A stretch of DNA of 64,000 bases from Oceanobacillus sp. FSL K6-2867 (GTDB lineage Bacteria > Bacillota > Bacilli > Bacillales > Amphibacillaceae), in the NCBI RefSeq assembly GCF_037963145.1, contig NZ_CP150144.1, positions 1,612,001 through 1,676,000 of the forward strand, read 5' to 3'. Position numbers and translations under genes: made by a program. Positions within the stretch are counted from its first letter, which is position 1. Each line of letters starts with the position of its first letter. Below are positions 44,329-52,972 of the stretch, one piece after another. The notes beneath the pieces are model-generated. The model was not told the DNA's origin. It was given only the letters and a program-made list of their open reading frames with translations, and searched no databases.

Positions 44329-46785
44329 TTACAGAAATGATCCTGTATGAGAAGCTTCTGCTTTTGAAATTTCTTCCGGTGTGCCCTGAGCTACAAGCAT
44401 ACCTCCAGCATTGCCACCTTCTGGTCCGAGATCAATTACCCAGTCTGATTCACGAATTACGTCACTATTATGCTCTACAATAATGACCGTGTTTCCTACA
44501 TCTACAAGTCGATTTAATAAAAGCAGCAGTCGTTTGACATCACTTGGATGCAAGCCTGTCGATGGCTCGTCCAACAGGTAAAGTGTCCGTTTATTCGACT
44601 GTTTATTTAATTCCTTTGCTAATTTGAGACGCTGTCCTTCCCCGCCAGATAGCGTTTTAACGGATTGGCCCCAATTTAAATAGCCGAGTCCAATTTCACA
44701 TAAAAGCTGGGTTACCTGGAATATCTTCTTTTGTCCTTTAAAAAGAGGCAAGCTCTCTTCAATCGACATATCAAGCAGCTTCGTAATCGAATAGCCTTTG
44801 TACGTTACTTCTAATATGGTTTCTTTAAATCTGTTGCCACGGCAAACCGGACATTGTACTTCAAGATCTGGGAGGAAATGCATATTGGTTGTTACAAATC
44901 CAAGCCCTTGACAATGTTCACATCTTCCGCCAACTGTATTGAAAGAAAAATCCTTTGGTTTAAGTTTCTTTTCCTTCGCTTCCGGTAAGCTTGCAAACAG
45001 GTTGCGTAATGGTGTAAAGACATCCGTATACGTAGCAATATTGGATCGTTGCATACGACTAAGCGGTGATTGATTTACCGTGATGACTCGTTCAATATTT
45101 TCATGACCTGAGACTTCCTCACAGCCGTTATATACACCCGTTTCAAATGAAGCAAGCAGGTCAAAAACTAACGTTGATTTTCCTGAACCGGATACACCTG
45201 TTACAGAGACAAATTTACCTAAAGGAAAGGATACAGTAATATCTTTTAAATTGTGTTTTGTTGCATGATGAACGGTTAAATACTGTCCTGTTCCTTCACG
45301 ACGTTGCCTTGCTTGTGGACGGCCTTCTTTTAAGTAAGCCCCAGTAATTGACTCTTCTTGGTTCATCAGCTCCTCTAAGCTACCTTCTCCAATTACGGTT
45401 CCACCACGACTGCCAGCGCCAGGTCCCATATCAATAATATGATCAGCTTCACGCATCACATCTGCATCATGCTCGATTACAAGAACGGTATTTCCTAAGT
45501 CACGTAACTGTTTCATTACACTTACGAGACCTTTTGTGTCCTTTGGATGCAGCCCAGCTGTCGGTTCGTCCAGAATGTAGAGTACACCAGTTAATCCAGA
45601 ACCAATAATCGAGGCTAATCGGAGTCGCTGCGCTTCCCCGCCCGATAGTGATACCGTTTGGCGATCTAATGATAAATAGCCTAAGCCTACATTAATAATT
45701 CGAGTAACCTTCTCGATCAAGTCCAGTAAAAATGTTTCAACGACTTCACCTGCTTCTTGAGATAAAGATGCGTGAAGATTTGTTAGCCATGTTTGCATAT
45801 CTTCCAAGGGAAAACTTGAAACATCGGTGATCGATTTATTTGCAACAAGCACTTCTCTCATTTCTTTCTTTAGTCGTTTTCCTTTACAGTCTGGACATTG
45901 ACTAGAAAAGAAGAGTGCCGCTTCTCCTGAATTTCCACCCTTTTCAATGTACCTTCTCCACATTCCTGTTAAAACACCTTCAAATTTACCTTTAGCAACT
46001 GTTTTGGGCGGCTTTGTATTTGGGAAATGAACAGTGAATTTCTCATCCTCTACCCCGTAATAGAGCAAATCACGAGTGACATCATCTAATTCTTTTAATG
46101 GCAGGCTATCATCGAAGGCTATCCCATAATAAGCAGCAGCATTTTTTACAATATCTCTTAGATAATCGCCATATGCTCCTGCCCAAATTTTAACGCCGCC
46201 CTCCTTTAGACTAAGCTCCTGATCAAATACCGATTTAAGATGAATTTCAGAAACTTTTCCAAGTCCATCACATGTCTCACAAGCACCTTCTGGCTTATTA
46301 TAAGAGAAATGAGATCGTGTTAATTTTACCAAGAGGTAATCACAATGCGGACAATGAATAAATTGCTTGAATCCTGTTTCTTCGTCATATTCTTCTTTAT
46401 CAATAGTTGGTGAAATCATATGCTGGCAGTTTGGGCATGGGCGCTCGCCTAGCTTTTCATAAATAAGGCGTAGGTAGGTATACATATCTGTTACGGTTCC
46501 AACGGTTGAGCGAGGGTTTCGATTCGTGACATGCTGCCCAACACTGATCGATGGGGATAGACCAATCATGGAGTCAACTTTAGGTTTACTGATGCCGTCT
46601 GTAACCATCCCCATTGATTCCATGTACTGTCGTTGGCATTCGCGTTGCAGTGTATCCAGTGCCAATGTTGACTTCCCTGATCCTGAAGGGCCTGTTAAAA
46701 TAACAAACTTGTGCTTCGGAATTTCTAAGGAAATATTTTTCAGGTTGTGCTCACGCGCACCTTTTATACGTATCGATTCGTTCAA
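44329..46785 (-). CDS. UvrA2-type ATPase lacking the UvrB-binding insertion
   Basis: 818 residues against about 940 for UvrA. Both ATPase halves are intact: Walker A GPSGSGKST and GVSGSGKST, signatures VSLSGGEAQR and KTLSGGEGQR, Walker B LYILDEPTAGLHP and LYLLDEPSTGLHP, and the C-terminal zinc module CEHC...CPVC. In the N-terminal half the roughly 100 residues that bind UvrB are replaced by a short link between CPNC and CPHC. UvrA2 proteins are linked to DNA-damaging drug tolerance. TTG 46785 (AGGAGG seven bases upstream) is likelier than ATG 46791, which is one base from the site. Confidence 0.85.
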   Translation of the reverse strand: MNESIRIKGAREHNLKNISLEIPKHKFVILTGPSGSGKSTLALDTLQRECQRQYMESMGMVTDGISKPKVDSMIGLSPSISVGQHVTNRNPRSTVGTVTDMYTYLRLIYEKLGERPCPNCQHMISPTIDKEEYDEETGFKQFIHCPHCDYLLVKLTRSHFSYNKPEGACETCDGLGKVSEIHLKSVFDQELSLKEGGVKIWAGAYGDYLRDIVKNAAAYYGIAFDDSLPLKELDDVTRDLLYYGVEDEKFTVHFPNTKPPKTVAKGKFEGVLTGMWRRYIEKGGNSGEAALFFSSQCPDCKGKRLKKEMREVLVANKSITDVSSFPLEDMQTWLTNLHASLSQEAGEVVETFLLDLIEKVTRIINVGLGYLSLDRQTVSLSGGEAQRLRLASIIGSGLTGVLYILDEPTAGLHPKDTKGLVSVMKQLRDLGNTVLVIEHDADVMREADHIIDMGPGAGSRGGTVIGEGSLEELMNQEESITGAYLKEGRPQARQRREGTGQYLTVHHATKHNLKDITVSFPLGKFVSVTGVSGSGKSTLVFDLLASFETGVYNGCEEVSGHENIERVITVNQSPLSRMQRSNIATYTDVFTPLRNLFASLPEAKEKKLKPKDFSFNTVGGRCEHCQGLGFVTTNMHFLPDLEVQCPVCRGNRFKETILEVTYKGYSITKLLDMSIEESLPLFKGQKKIFQVTQLLCEIGLGYLNWGQSVKTLSGGEGQRLKLAKELNKQSNKRTLYLLDEPSTGLHPSDVKRLLLLLNRLVDVGNTVIIVEHNSDVIRESDWVIDLGPEGGNAGGMLVAQGTPEEISKAEASHTGSFL

Positions 46786-46990
46786 ATTCATTCCTCCTAA
46801 TTCTTTTAACTTACAGTATAATTGTATAACATTAATGCAAATGATAAGGTTAAATTAAATAACGATTGACAATACTGGATATTTATAAATTGATCCGTCA
46901 TGGTACTTGAAGGTTTTTTTACATAGTGGCCATATTCTGAATGGCTGGATTAATTTCTTAAAATCAGGATGAGGTAAGGGTGATTCTTTT

Positions 46991-47713
46991 TTGATTAAAC
47001 CAATTGAAATTGCTAAAAAGTTAGGTATTAGTACAAGTGCATTGCGGCATTATGAATCATGGGGAATCGTTCCGCCTCCAGAACGTTCAGCTAATGGTTA
47101 TCGCATGTACACAGAGGTGCACGTTGCTTACTTTGAATGTATACGTGCAATGAATCCAGGTTTTGGCATGCACCTAATACGTCAAATTATGCCACTTATT
47201 CAGGAAAATAAACTAACAGAGGCTTTATGGATTGTAAATGAAGCTCAAGCAAAGCAGCATGAGGAAAAACGTAAAGCAGAGCAGGCACTTCAAGCATTGG
47301 AATTGGAAGAGCTTGAGCACTTCTCTACCCGGTTAACAAAGGAAAGTTATTCGATACGTGAGGTGGCAGAGAAAATTGATGTACCACCTTCAACACTGAG
47401 GCATTGGGAAAAGGAAAAATTAATTGCTCCTAAACGTGATCCTGAAAATGGTTATCGAATCTATAACCGCTCCGACATAAGAAAGCTATTAATCATTCGT
47501 ACAATAAGATCAGCTGTTTTTTATTTAGATATTGTCCGTGATGTTGTGAATGAAATCGATCAGGATAATCTCACAAATGCTAGAAAAATAGCCAAGGACT
47601 CTCTTATCTATATGGATTATTTAATTATGGAACAGCTTCATGGCGGATATTATCTTTATAAATTATATGAAAAAGTAAATTCTTCTCCTTATAAAAGCGA
47701 TTCTTTCTGTTAA
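46991..47713 (+). CDS. Regulator with two MerR DNA-binding heads
   Basis: 240 residues containing two MerR HTH units: 1-70 (IEIAKKLGISTSALRHYESWGIVPP...NGYRMY) and about 120-190 (YSIREVAEKIDVPPSTLRHWEKEKLI...NGYRIYN), joined by a Glu/Lys-rich coiled coil. Each unit has the helix-turn-helix plus wing with the NGYR motif. No drug-binding domain is present. TTG start with AAGGG upstream. It is divergent from the UvrA2-type gene and may control it. Tandem MerR heads in one chain are unusual; a monomer could mimic the normal dimer. Confidence 0.75.
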   Translation: MIKPIEIAKKLGISTSALRHYESWGIVPPPERSANGYRMYTEVHVAYFECIRAMNPGFGMHLIRQIMPLIQENKLTEALWIVNEAQAKQHEEKRKAEQALQALELEELEHFSTRLTKESYSIREVAEKIDVPPSTLRHWEKEKLIAPKRDPENGYRIYNRSDIRKLLIIRTIRSAVFYLDIVRDVVNEIDQDNLTNARKIAKDSLIYMDYLIMEQLHGGYYLYKLYEKVNSSPYKSDSFC

Positions 47714-47883
47714 AAGTAATCTCTTTTTCCTATCTTTTCTTACAAATGACATCAAATTGTAATCAGAGTGTAAGATTATTTTTTTGTGAGGAGGGCATAG
47801 ATTAGAAGCAACTACTTTAATGAACAGGAAACTCTCATTTGTTCGTTTCATAGGATGCACCGCTTTTAAGGGAGTGATTTGGA

Positions 47884-48816
47884 ATGAAAGGGATTATTTT
47901 AGCTGGAGGTAGTGGTACTAGACTATACCCTAGTACAAATTCTGTAAACAAACATTTATTAGCTGTTTACGATAAGCCGATGATCTATTATCCATTATCC
48001 GTACTGATGCTCGGTGGTATTCGAGAGATTATGATTATTAGTACACCAGAAGATGTTGGTAGATTTGAAGAAATGCTCGGTGATGGATCTGCATTTGGCA
48101 TTCAAATCGAATACGAAGTCCAGCACGAGCCGAAGGGTATTCCACAAGCATTGACAATTGCAGAAAACTTTATTGCGGACGACAAGGTAACACTCATTCT
48201 TGCCGATAACATTTTCTTTGGGCATGGTTTTACCACACTGTTCCGAAAGGCAATCAAAAATCATCGGCACGCAACCATTTTTGGATACCGTGTAAAGGAT
48301 CCAGAGCGTTTCGGGGTCGTTGATTTTGACTATCATCAAAAAGTCATTTCTATTGAGGAAAAGCCAGAGACTCCAAAATCAGATTTCGCCATTACTGGGC
48401 TCTATATCTATGATCAGCAGGCTGTCAAACTAGCCAAAAGACTGAAACCCTCTAACCGTGGCGAGTTAGAAATCACAGACTTAAACAAACAATATTTAAT
48501 ACGCAACCAACTAGATGTAGAGTTACTCGGAAGAGGTTTTACATGGATGGACGCTGGCACCCATGAATCCCTATTTGAAGCTACTGAATTTATCCGAATT
48601 ACTCAGAAACGCCAAGGCTTTAAGCTTGCTTGCCTAGAGGAAATCGCTTATTACCTCGGCTACATTTCCAAGGAAGTACTCTATGAAAAAGGGAAGGCAA
48701 TGGAGAAGAATGATTATGGCCAGTATTTACTGGAGATTGCAGATCGCAAGTATACACAGCAATACTGGGATTCAATTGAACATCATCCAATGTTAGGACT
48801 GGTGCAAAATGAATAA
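47884..48816 (+). CDS. rfbA: Glucose-1-phosphate thymidylyltransferase
   Basis: 310-residue nucleotidyltransferase making dTDP-glucose. LAGGSGTRLYP binds dTTP; ILADNIFFG holds the metal Asp; EKPETPKSDFAITGLYIYD is family-typical. Some 20 residues longer than the usual 290. AAGGGAG precedes ATG 47884. First gene of a seven-gene rightward operon; overlaps rfbB by 8 bp. Confidence 0.95.
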   Translation: MKGIILAGGSGTRLYPSTNSVNKHLLAVYDKPMIYYPLSVLMLGGIREIMIISTPEDVGRFEEMLGDGSAFGIQIEYEVQHEPKGIPQALTIAENFIADDKVTLILADNIFFGHGFTTLFRKAIKNHRHATIFGYRVKDPERFGVVDFDYHQKVISIEEKPETPKSDFAITGLYIYDQQAVKLAKRLKPSNRGELEITDLNKQYLIRNQLDVELLGRGFTWMDAGTHESLFEATEFIRITQKRQGFKLACLEEIAYYLGYISKEVLYEKGKAMEKNDYGQYLLEIADRKYTQQYWDSIEHHPMLGLVQNE

Positions 48817-49849
48817 ACGAAAAGAAACTTTACTCATTACAGGCGGAGCCGGGTTTATTGGCTCTAATTTCATTACTTATTTCATGAAAAAATATCCAAA
48901 CAGACAAATTTTAAACATAGACAAACTTACCTATGCAGGGAAGGCAGACAATTTAACGGAAGTAGAAAACCTTGAAAACTATCAATTTATTTATGGCGAC
49001 ATTGCGGATGATATCCTTGTTAACCAACTATTTCAAGAACATGATATAACCGGAGTTATCAATTTTGCTGCGGAGTCGCATGTTGACAGGTCAATTAACG
49101 ATGCGAAAGCATTTGGTCAGTCCAATATTCTAGGGACACTGACACTTCTGCAAGCAGCACGTTTAGACTGGGAGAAAAAAGGAGAGCTTACTGCGAGACG
49201 CTTTCATCAAATCTCTACCGATGAAGTCTATGGTTCCTTAGATAACGAGGGCGTATTTACAGAAGAAACTCCTTATGATCCACGTAATCCTTACAGTGCT
49301 TCGAAGGCAAGCGCAAACTTATTGGTTAAAAGCTTCGGATACACATATGGCATAAATGTTGTAATTTCCTCCAGTTCCAATAACTATGGACCAAAACAGC
49401 ATGAGGAAAAATTAATTCCGACGATTATTTCAAACGCTTTAGCAGGAAAACCAATTCCAATTTATGGAGACGGAAAGAATATTCGTGATTGGCTCTACGT
49501 AAACGACCATTGCAGAGCAATTGATTTAATCTACCACTGCGGCCAGAAGCTTGAGACTTACAATGTCGGCGGAAACAATGAAAAAACAAATATTGAAATA
49601 GCAACACAGATTTGTGACATCCTGGATGAACTGGCATTCAATAGAAAGTCAGCACTTTCTATCACTAGTTTTAAAGAATTAATTACTTTTACTGAAGATC
49701 GAAAGGGACATGACCGCCGATATGCTGTCGATGCTGAAAAACTAACAACTGAACTGGGCTGGAAACCAACCGAGGACTTTACAGAAGGGCTTCGGAAAAC
49801 AGTGGAAGGCTATGTACAAAAATGGCGGCAAACAAGCCTAACCCATTAA
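48809..49849 (+). CDS. rfbB: dTDP-glucose 4,6-dehydratase
   Basis: 346-residue short-chain dehydrogenase that makes dTDP-4-keto-6-deoxyglucose. NAD motif GGAGFIGS (residues 10-17), catalytic STDEVYGS and YSASKAS (Tyr/Lys), and the DWLYVNDHC segment are present. Its product feeds the aminotransferase encoded downstream. It overlaps rfbA by 8 bp and the next gene by 28 bp, indicating coupled translation. Confidence 0.96.
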   Translation: MNKRKETLLITGGAGFIGSNFITYFMKKYPNRQILNIDKLTYAGKADNLTEVENLENYQFIYGDIADDILVNQLFQEHDITGVINFAAESHVDRSINDAKAFGQSNILGTLTLLQAARLDWEKKGELTARRFHQISTDEVYGSLDNEGVFTEETPYDPRNPYSASKASANLLVKSFGYTYGINVVISSSSNNYGPKQHEEKLIPTIISNALAGKPIPIYGDGKNIRDWLYVNDHCRAIDLIYHCGQKLETYNVGGNNEKTNIEIATQICDILDELAFNRKSALSITSFKELITFTEDRKGHDRRYAVDAEKLTTELGWKPTEDFTEGLRKTVEGYVQKWRQTSLTH

Positions 49850-50781
49850 TTTCTGTTGTCATTCCTGTTTATGGTTGTAAGACTTGTTTAGTTGAGCTTT
49901 GCAATCGAATAAAAAATACTGTAACAGCTATTCCAGCCCAATACGAAATTATTTTAGTAAATGATGCAAGTCCAGACCATGCATGGGAGACGATTAAACA
50001 ATTAAGTGAACAGGATAGCAATATAAAAGGAATTGACTTTGCGCGAAACTTTGGCCAGCACCATGCCATTACTGCCGGACTTGATTATGCGAACGGTGAC
50101 TGGGTTGTCGTAATGGATTGTGATCTCCAGGACCGCCCAGAAGAAATCGCTAAATTATATGCTAAAGCACTGGAAGGCTATGAAGTTGTTTTCGGTAAGC
50201 GAATCCGACGACAGGACAACTGGTGGAAGAAAAAGTCATCACAAGTCTTTTACCGTGTATATGATTATTTTACAAACAGCAATTCTGATTATATGGCAGC
50301 CAACTTTAGTATTAACGCTAAGAAGGTTGTCATGGGCTTCCGCAAAATGCGAGAACAAAATCGTTTCTTCCCTTTATTTATTCAATGGATGGGATATAAA
50401 ACAATTCACATTCCTATTGAACATGATGCGAGAAAGGAAGGAAAGTCTTCCTACAATCTTAAGAAGCTCATTAACTTGGCAACCGATGCGATCATATCCC
50501 AATCAAATAAGCCGCTGCGTTTATCGATTCAATTTGGCTTTTTGCTTGCCGTTGGCTCTTTTCTTTATGGGTTATATTTGTTTATACGCTACTTCTTTCT
50601 TGATGTATCTGTTCCAGGATGGACAAGTGTCATGGTATCCCTTTTCTTCATTGCGGGGTTAATCTTTTTCAATTTCGGCGTCCTTGGACTTTATATCGGG
50701 AAGATTTTTAACGAAGTAAAAGGAAGACCACTATACTTAATTCGGGAAACGACTAACAACAACATGGAAAATCGGAGCTGA
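49822..50781 (+). CDS. GT2 polyprenyl-phosphate glycosyltransferase (CsbB/YkoT-like)
   Basis: 319 residues: a GT2 domain (ISVVIPVYG, NDASPD, DCDLQDRPE as the metal-binding DxD region, QxxRW-equivalent EQNRFFPLFIQWMG) followed by two C-terminal helices (about 240-300). This form makes polyprenyl-phosphate monosaccharides on the inner face of the membrane (CsbB, YkoT, GtrB). Its donor here would be the dTDP amino sugar produced by neighbouring enzymes (inference). A putative flippase and a GT-C-like protein lie downstream. Confidence 0.88.
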   Translation: MAANKPNPLISVVIPVYGCKTCLVELCNRIKNTVTAIPAQYEIILVNDASPDHAWETIKQLSEQDSNIKGIDFARNFGQHHAITAGLDYANGDWVVVMDCDLQDRPEEIAKLYAKALEGYEVVFGKRIRRQDNWWKKKSSQVFYRVYDYFTNSNSDYMAANFSINAKKVVMGFRKMREQNRFFPLFIQWMGYKTIHIPIEHDARKEGKSSYNLKKLINLATDAIISQSNKPLRLSIQFGFLLAVGSFLYGLYLFIRYFFLDVSVPGWTSVMVSLFFIAGLIFFNFGVLGLYIGKIFNEVKGRPLYLIRETTNNNMENRS

Positions 50782-50788
50782 TAGAACA

Positions 50789-51475
50789 ATGAAAAATTAC
50801 TTACAGCCTACTCCGTGGGACAAACGGAGCTTTATTATTGATACGTACGAGGTAACCTCCAGTTCAGAGGAGGCATTACAACAAACGAATAACATAGAAG
50901 GTCACTTTACATTAAAAATCGATCCGTTGGAAAACACGGAAAATCTAAAGAAATATAGCTTTTATTATGCAGATACACTTACAGAACCAGTTTGTAAGGC
51001 TGAGAACTTTGAGCCGTATGAACAGCAAGGAATTGAAATGTCGCGTCACTATGACCGAAATGAAATCTTGGAAATCGCAGAAGAAGCGTTTAAAGGCGGT
51101 CGCTTCCATCGTGACTTTAATATTCCCAATCATATGGCAGATAAACGTTACATGAACTGGGTGCATGATCTAATAGAAAAGGATCTTATAATAGCACTTA
51201 TCTATGAAGGGAAAACCGCCGGCTTTTATGCTTATGAGCAGGATAAAATATTGCTCCTTGCTATGTCGAAGGACTATAGAGGAAAAGGTCTCGCTAAGGC
51301 ATTTACAAGCTATTGTGTACAAGAGCAATTTGCTATGGGACATTCGGAATTAAAAACATCTATTTCACCGTCTAATGTCGCATCATTAAACGTGTTTATT
51401 AGCTTAGGATTCCGACTTCGAAAATCAACCGATGTGTACCATAAATTAAATGGTTCCATTCCTTATGGAGGCTGA
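50789..51475 (+). CDS. GNAT N-acetyltransferase (WecD-like)
   Basis: 228 residues. The C-terminal half is a GNAT fold with acetyl-CoA motif LAMSKDYRGKGLAKAF and SPSNVASLNVFISLGF; the N-terminal half is divergent. The position beside a WecE-type aminotransferase suggests it acetylates dTDP-4-amino-4,6-dideoxygalactose to dTDP-Fuc4NAc, as WecD does. GGAGC upstream of ATG 50789. Confidence 0.8.
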   Translation: MKNYLQPTPWDKRSFIIDTYEVTSSSEEALQQTNNIEGHFTLKIDPLENTENLKKYSFYYADTLTEPVCKAENFEPYEQQGIEMSRHYDRNEILEIAEEAFKGGRFHRDFNIPNHMADKRYMNWVHDLIEKDLIIALIYEGKTAGFYAYEQDKILLLAMSKDYRGKGLAKAFTSYCVQEQFAMGHSELKTSISPSNVASLNVFISLGFRLRKSTDVYHKLNGSIPYGG

Positions 51476-51478
51476 CAT

Positions 51479-51835
51479 ATGGGTTATTTATATATTTTTG
51501 GAACTATCGGATTTACCGTATATGGGCAGCTTATTTTAAAGTGGAAAATTGACCAGCAAGGAAGCTTACCTGAACCTTTTATGGATAAGATTATTTTCTT
51601 GCTGCAGCTACTCTTAAATCCTTGGATTATTTCCGGGTTTATTGCGGCATTTTGCGCTGCCCTATGCTGGATGGCCGCCATGACAAAGTTTGATATTAGC
51701 TATGCCTATCCGTTTATGAGCATATCATTTGTCCTTGTGTTCATCTTGTCAGCCTTTCTTTTTCACGAACCAATCAGCGTACAGAAAGCGATTGGTATGG
51801 GATTTGTTGTGCTTGGAATTATCGTAATGAGGTGA
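51479..51835 (+). CDS. Small EamA/ArnE-like four-helix membrane protein
   Basis: 118 residues, four helices, of the small EamA/SMR shape. FDISYAYPFMSISFVLVFILS and GMGFVVLGIIVM are typical of ArnE/ArnF-type subunits that flip polyprenyl-phosphate sugars. In this operon it is the candidate flippase between the inner-face GT2 and outer-face GT-C enzymes. GGAGG seven bases before ATG 51479; four bases after the acetyltransferase gene. Confidence 0.8.
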   Translation: MGYLYIFGTIGFTVYGQLILKWKIDQQGSLPEPFMDKIIFLLQLLLNPWIISGFIAAFCAALCWMAAMTKFDISYAYPFMSISFVLVFILSAFLFHEPISVQKAIGMGFVVLGIIVMR

Positions 51836-51841
51836 TGAAAA

Positions 51842-52972
51842 TTGATTCCATTTAACCAGCCATGCAAAATTGGTACCGAAATTGAAGCAATCCAACAAGC
51901 TTTAACTAATAATACGTTTTCTGGAAATGGCCCTTTCGGGAGAAAGTGTACAGACTGGTTTGAAAACAATCTTCCATGTAAACGAGCACTCCTAACGCCT
52001 TCCTGTACTGCTGCACTTGAAATGAGCGCATTACTAACAGAGATAAGTGAAGGTGATGAAGTAATCCTCCCGTCTTATACATTCGTTTCCACAGCGAATG
52101 CTTTTGCACTTCGGGGAGCTTCCTTGCGCTTTGTCGATGTAGACCCGTACACGATGAACATTTCGCCAGATAAAATTGCTGCGGCAGTAACAGATAAAAC
52201 AAAGGCAATCGTCGTTGTTCATTATGCAGGTGTCTCCTGTGATATGGACGCGATTATGGAAATTGCAAATAAGCACGGGCTTTGGGTGATTGAAGACGCT
52301 GCACAAGGTGTCATGAGTACTTATAAAGGGAAGGCTCTTGGAACAATTGGGCACCTTGGAACGTATAGCTTTCATGAAACCAAAAACTATACTTCTGGAG
52401 AAGGTGGTGCCCTTATTATTAATGAGCCATCTCTTATTGAACGGGCAGAAATTTTACAAGAGAAGGGAACTGACCGCTCACAATTTATGAAAGGCATGGT
52501 CGATAAGTATACATGGCGAGATATTGGCTCTTCCTATTTATTAAGCGAGTTGAATGCCGCCTATTTGGCCGTTCAGCTTGAGCATGCGGAATTGATAAAT
52601 AACGATCGTTTACAGACGTGGGACCAGTATGCAACCGGACTGTGGCCATTAATCGAGGAAGGGATTATTGAAGGGCCACATATACCGGACGATTGTGAGC
52701 ATAACGCTCATATGTTTTATATCAAAGCAAAGGATGAGCAAGAACGCTCTGATCTAACATCTTATTTAAAAGAAAATAATATAATGGCTGTCTCCCATTA
52801 TGTCCCATTACATACAGCTATGGCTGGGCAAAGGTTCGGGAAATTTATTGGGATGGATCAGTATACCACGACAGATAGCGAACGAATCATTCGACTGCCG
52901 CTTTACTATGGAATAAACACAAAGGATGTCAGCCATGTTATCGAAACCATTAAACTTTTTTATCAAAAATAA
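51842..52972 (+). CDS. wecE: dTDP-4-amino-4,6-dideoxygalactose transaminase
   Basis: 376-residue DegT/DnrJ/EryC1 PLP enzyme converting dTDP-4-keto-6-deoxyglucose to the 4-amino sugar. It is very close to enterobacterial RffA/WecE over its length: TPSCTAALEM, PSYTFVSTANAF, VIEDAAQGVMSTYKG, the PLP lysine K181 in FHETKNY, and KGTDRSQF. TTG start at 51842 behind GGTGA, six bases after the previous stop. It supplies the sugar acetylated by the GNAT enzyme. Confidence 0.93.
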   Translation: MIPFNQPCKIGTEIEAIQQALTNNTFSGNGPFGRKCTDWFENNLPCKRALLTPSCTAALEMSALLTEISEGDEVILPSYTFVSTANAFALRGASLRFVDVDPYTMNISPDKIAAAVTDKTKAIVVVHYAGVSCDMDAIMEIANKHGLWVIEDAAQGVMSTYKGKALGTIGHLGTYSFHETKNYTSGEGGALIINEPSLIERAEILQEKGTDRSQFMKGMVDKYTWRDIGSSYLLSELNAAYLAVQLEHAELINNDRLQTWDQYATGLWPLIEEGIIEGPHIPDDCEHNAHMFYIKAKDEQERSDLTSYLKENNIMAVSHYVPLHTAMAGQRFGKFIGMDQYTTTDSERIIRLPLYYGINTKDVSHVIETIKLFYQK

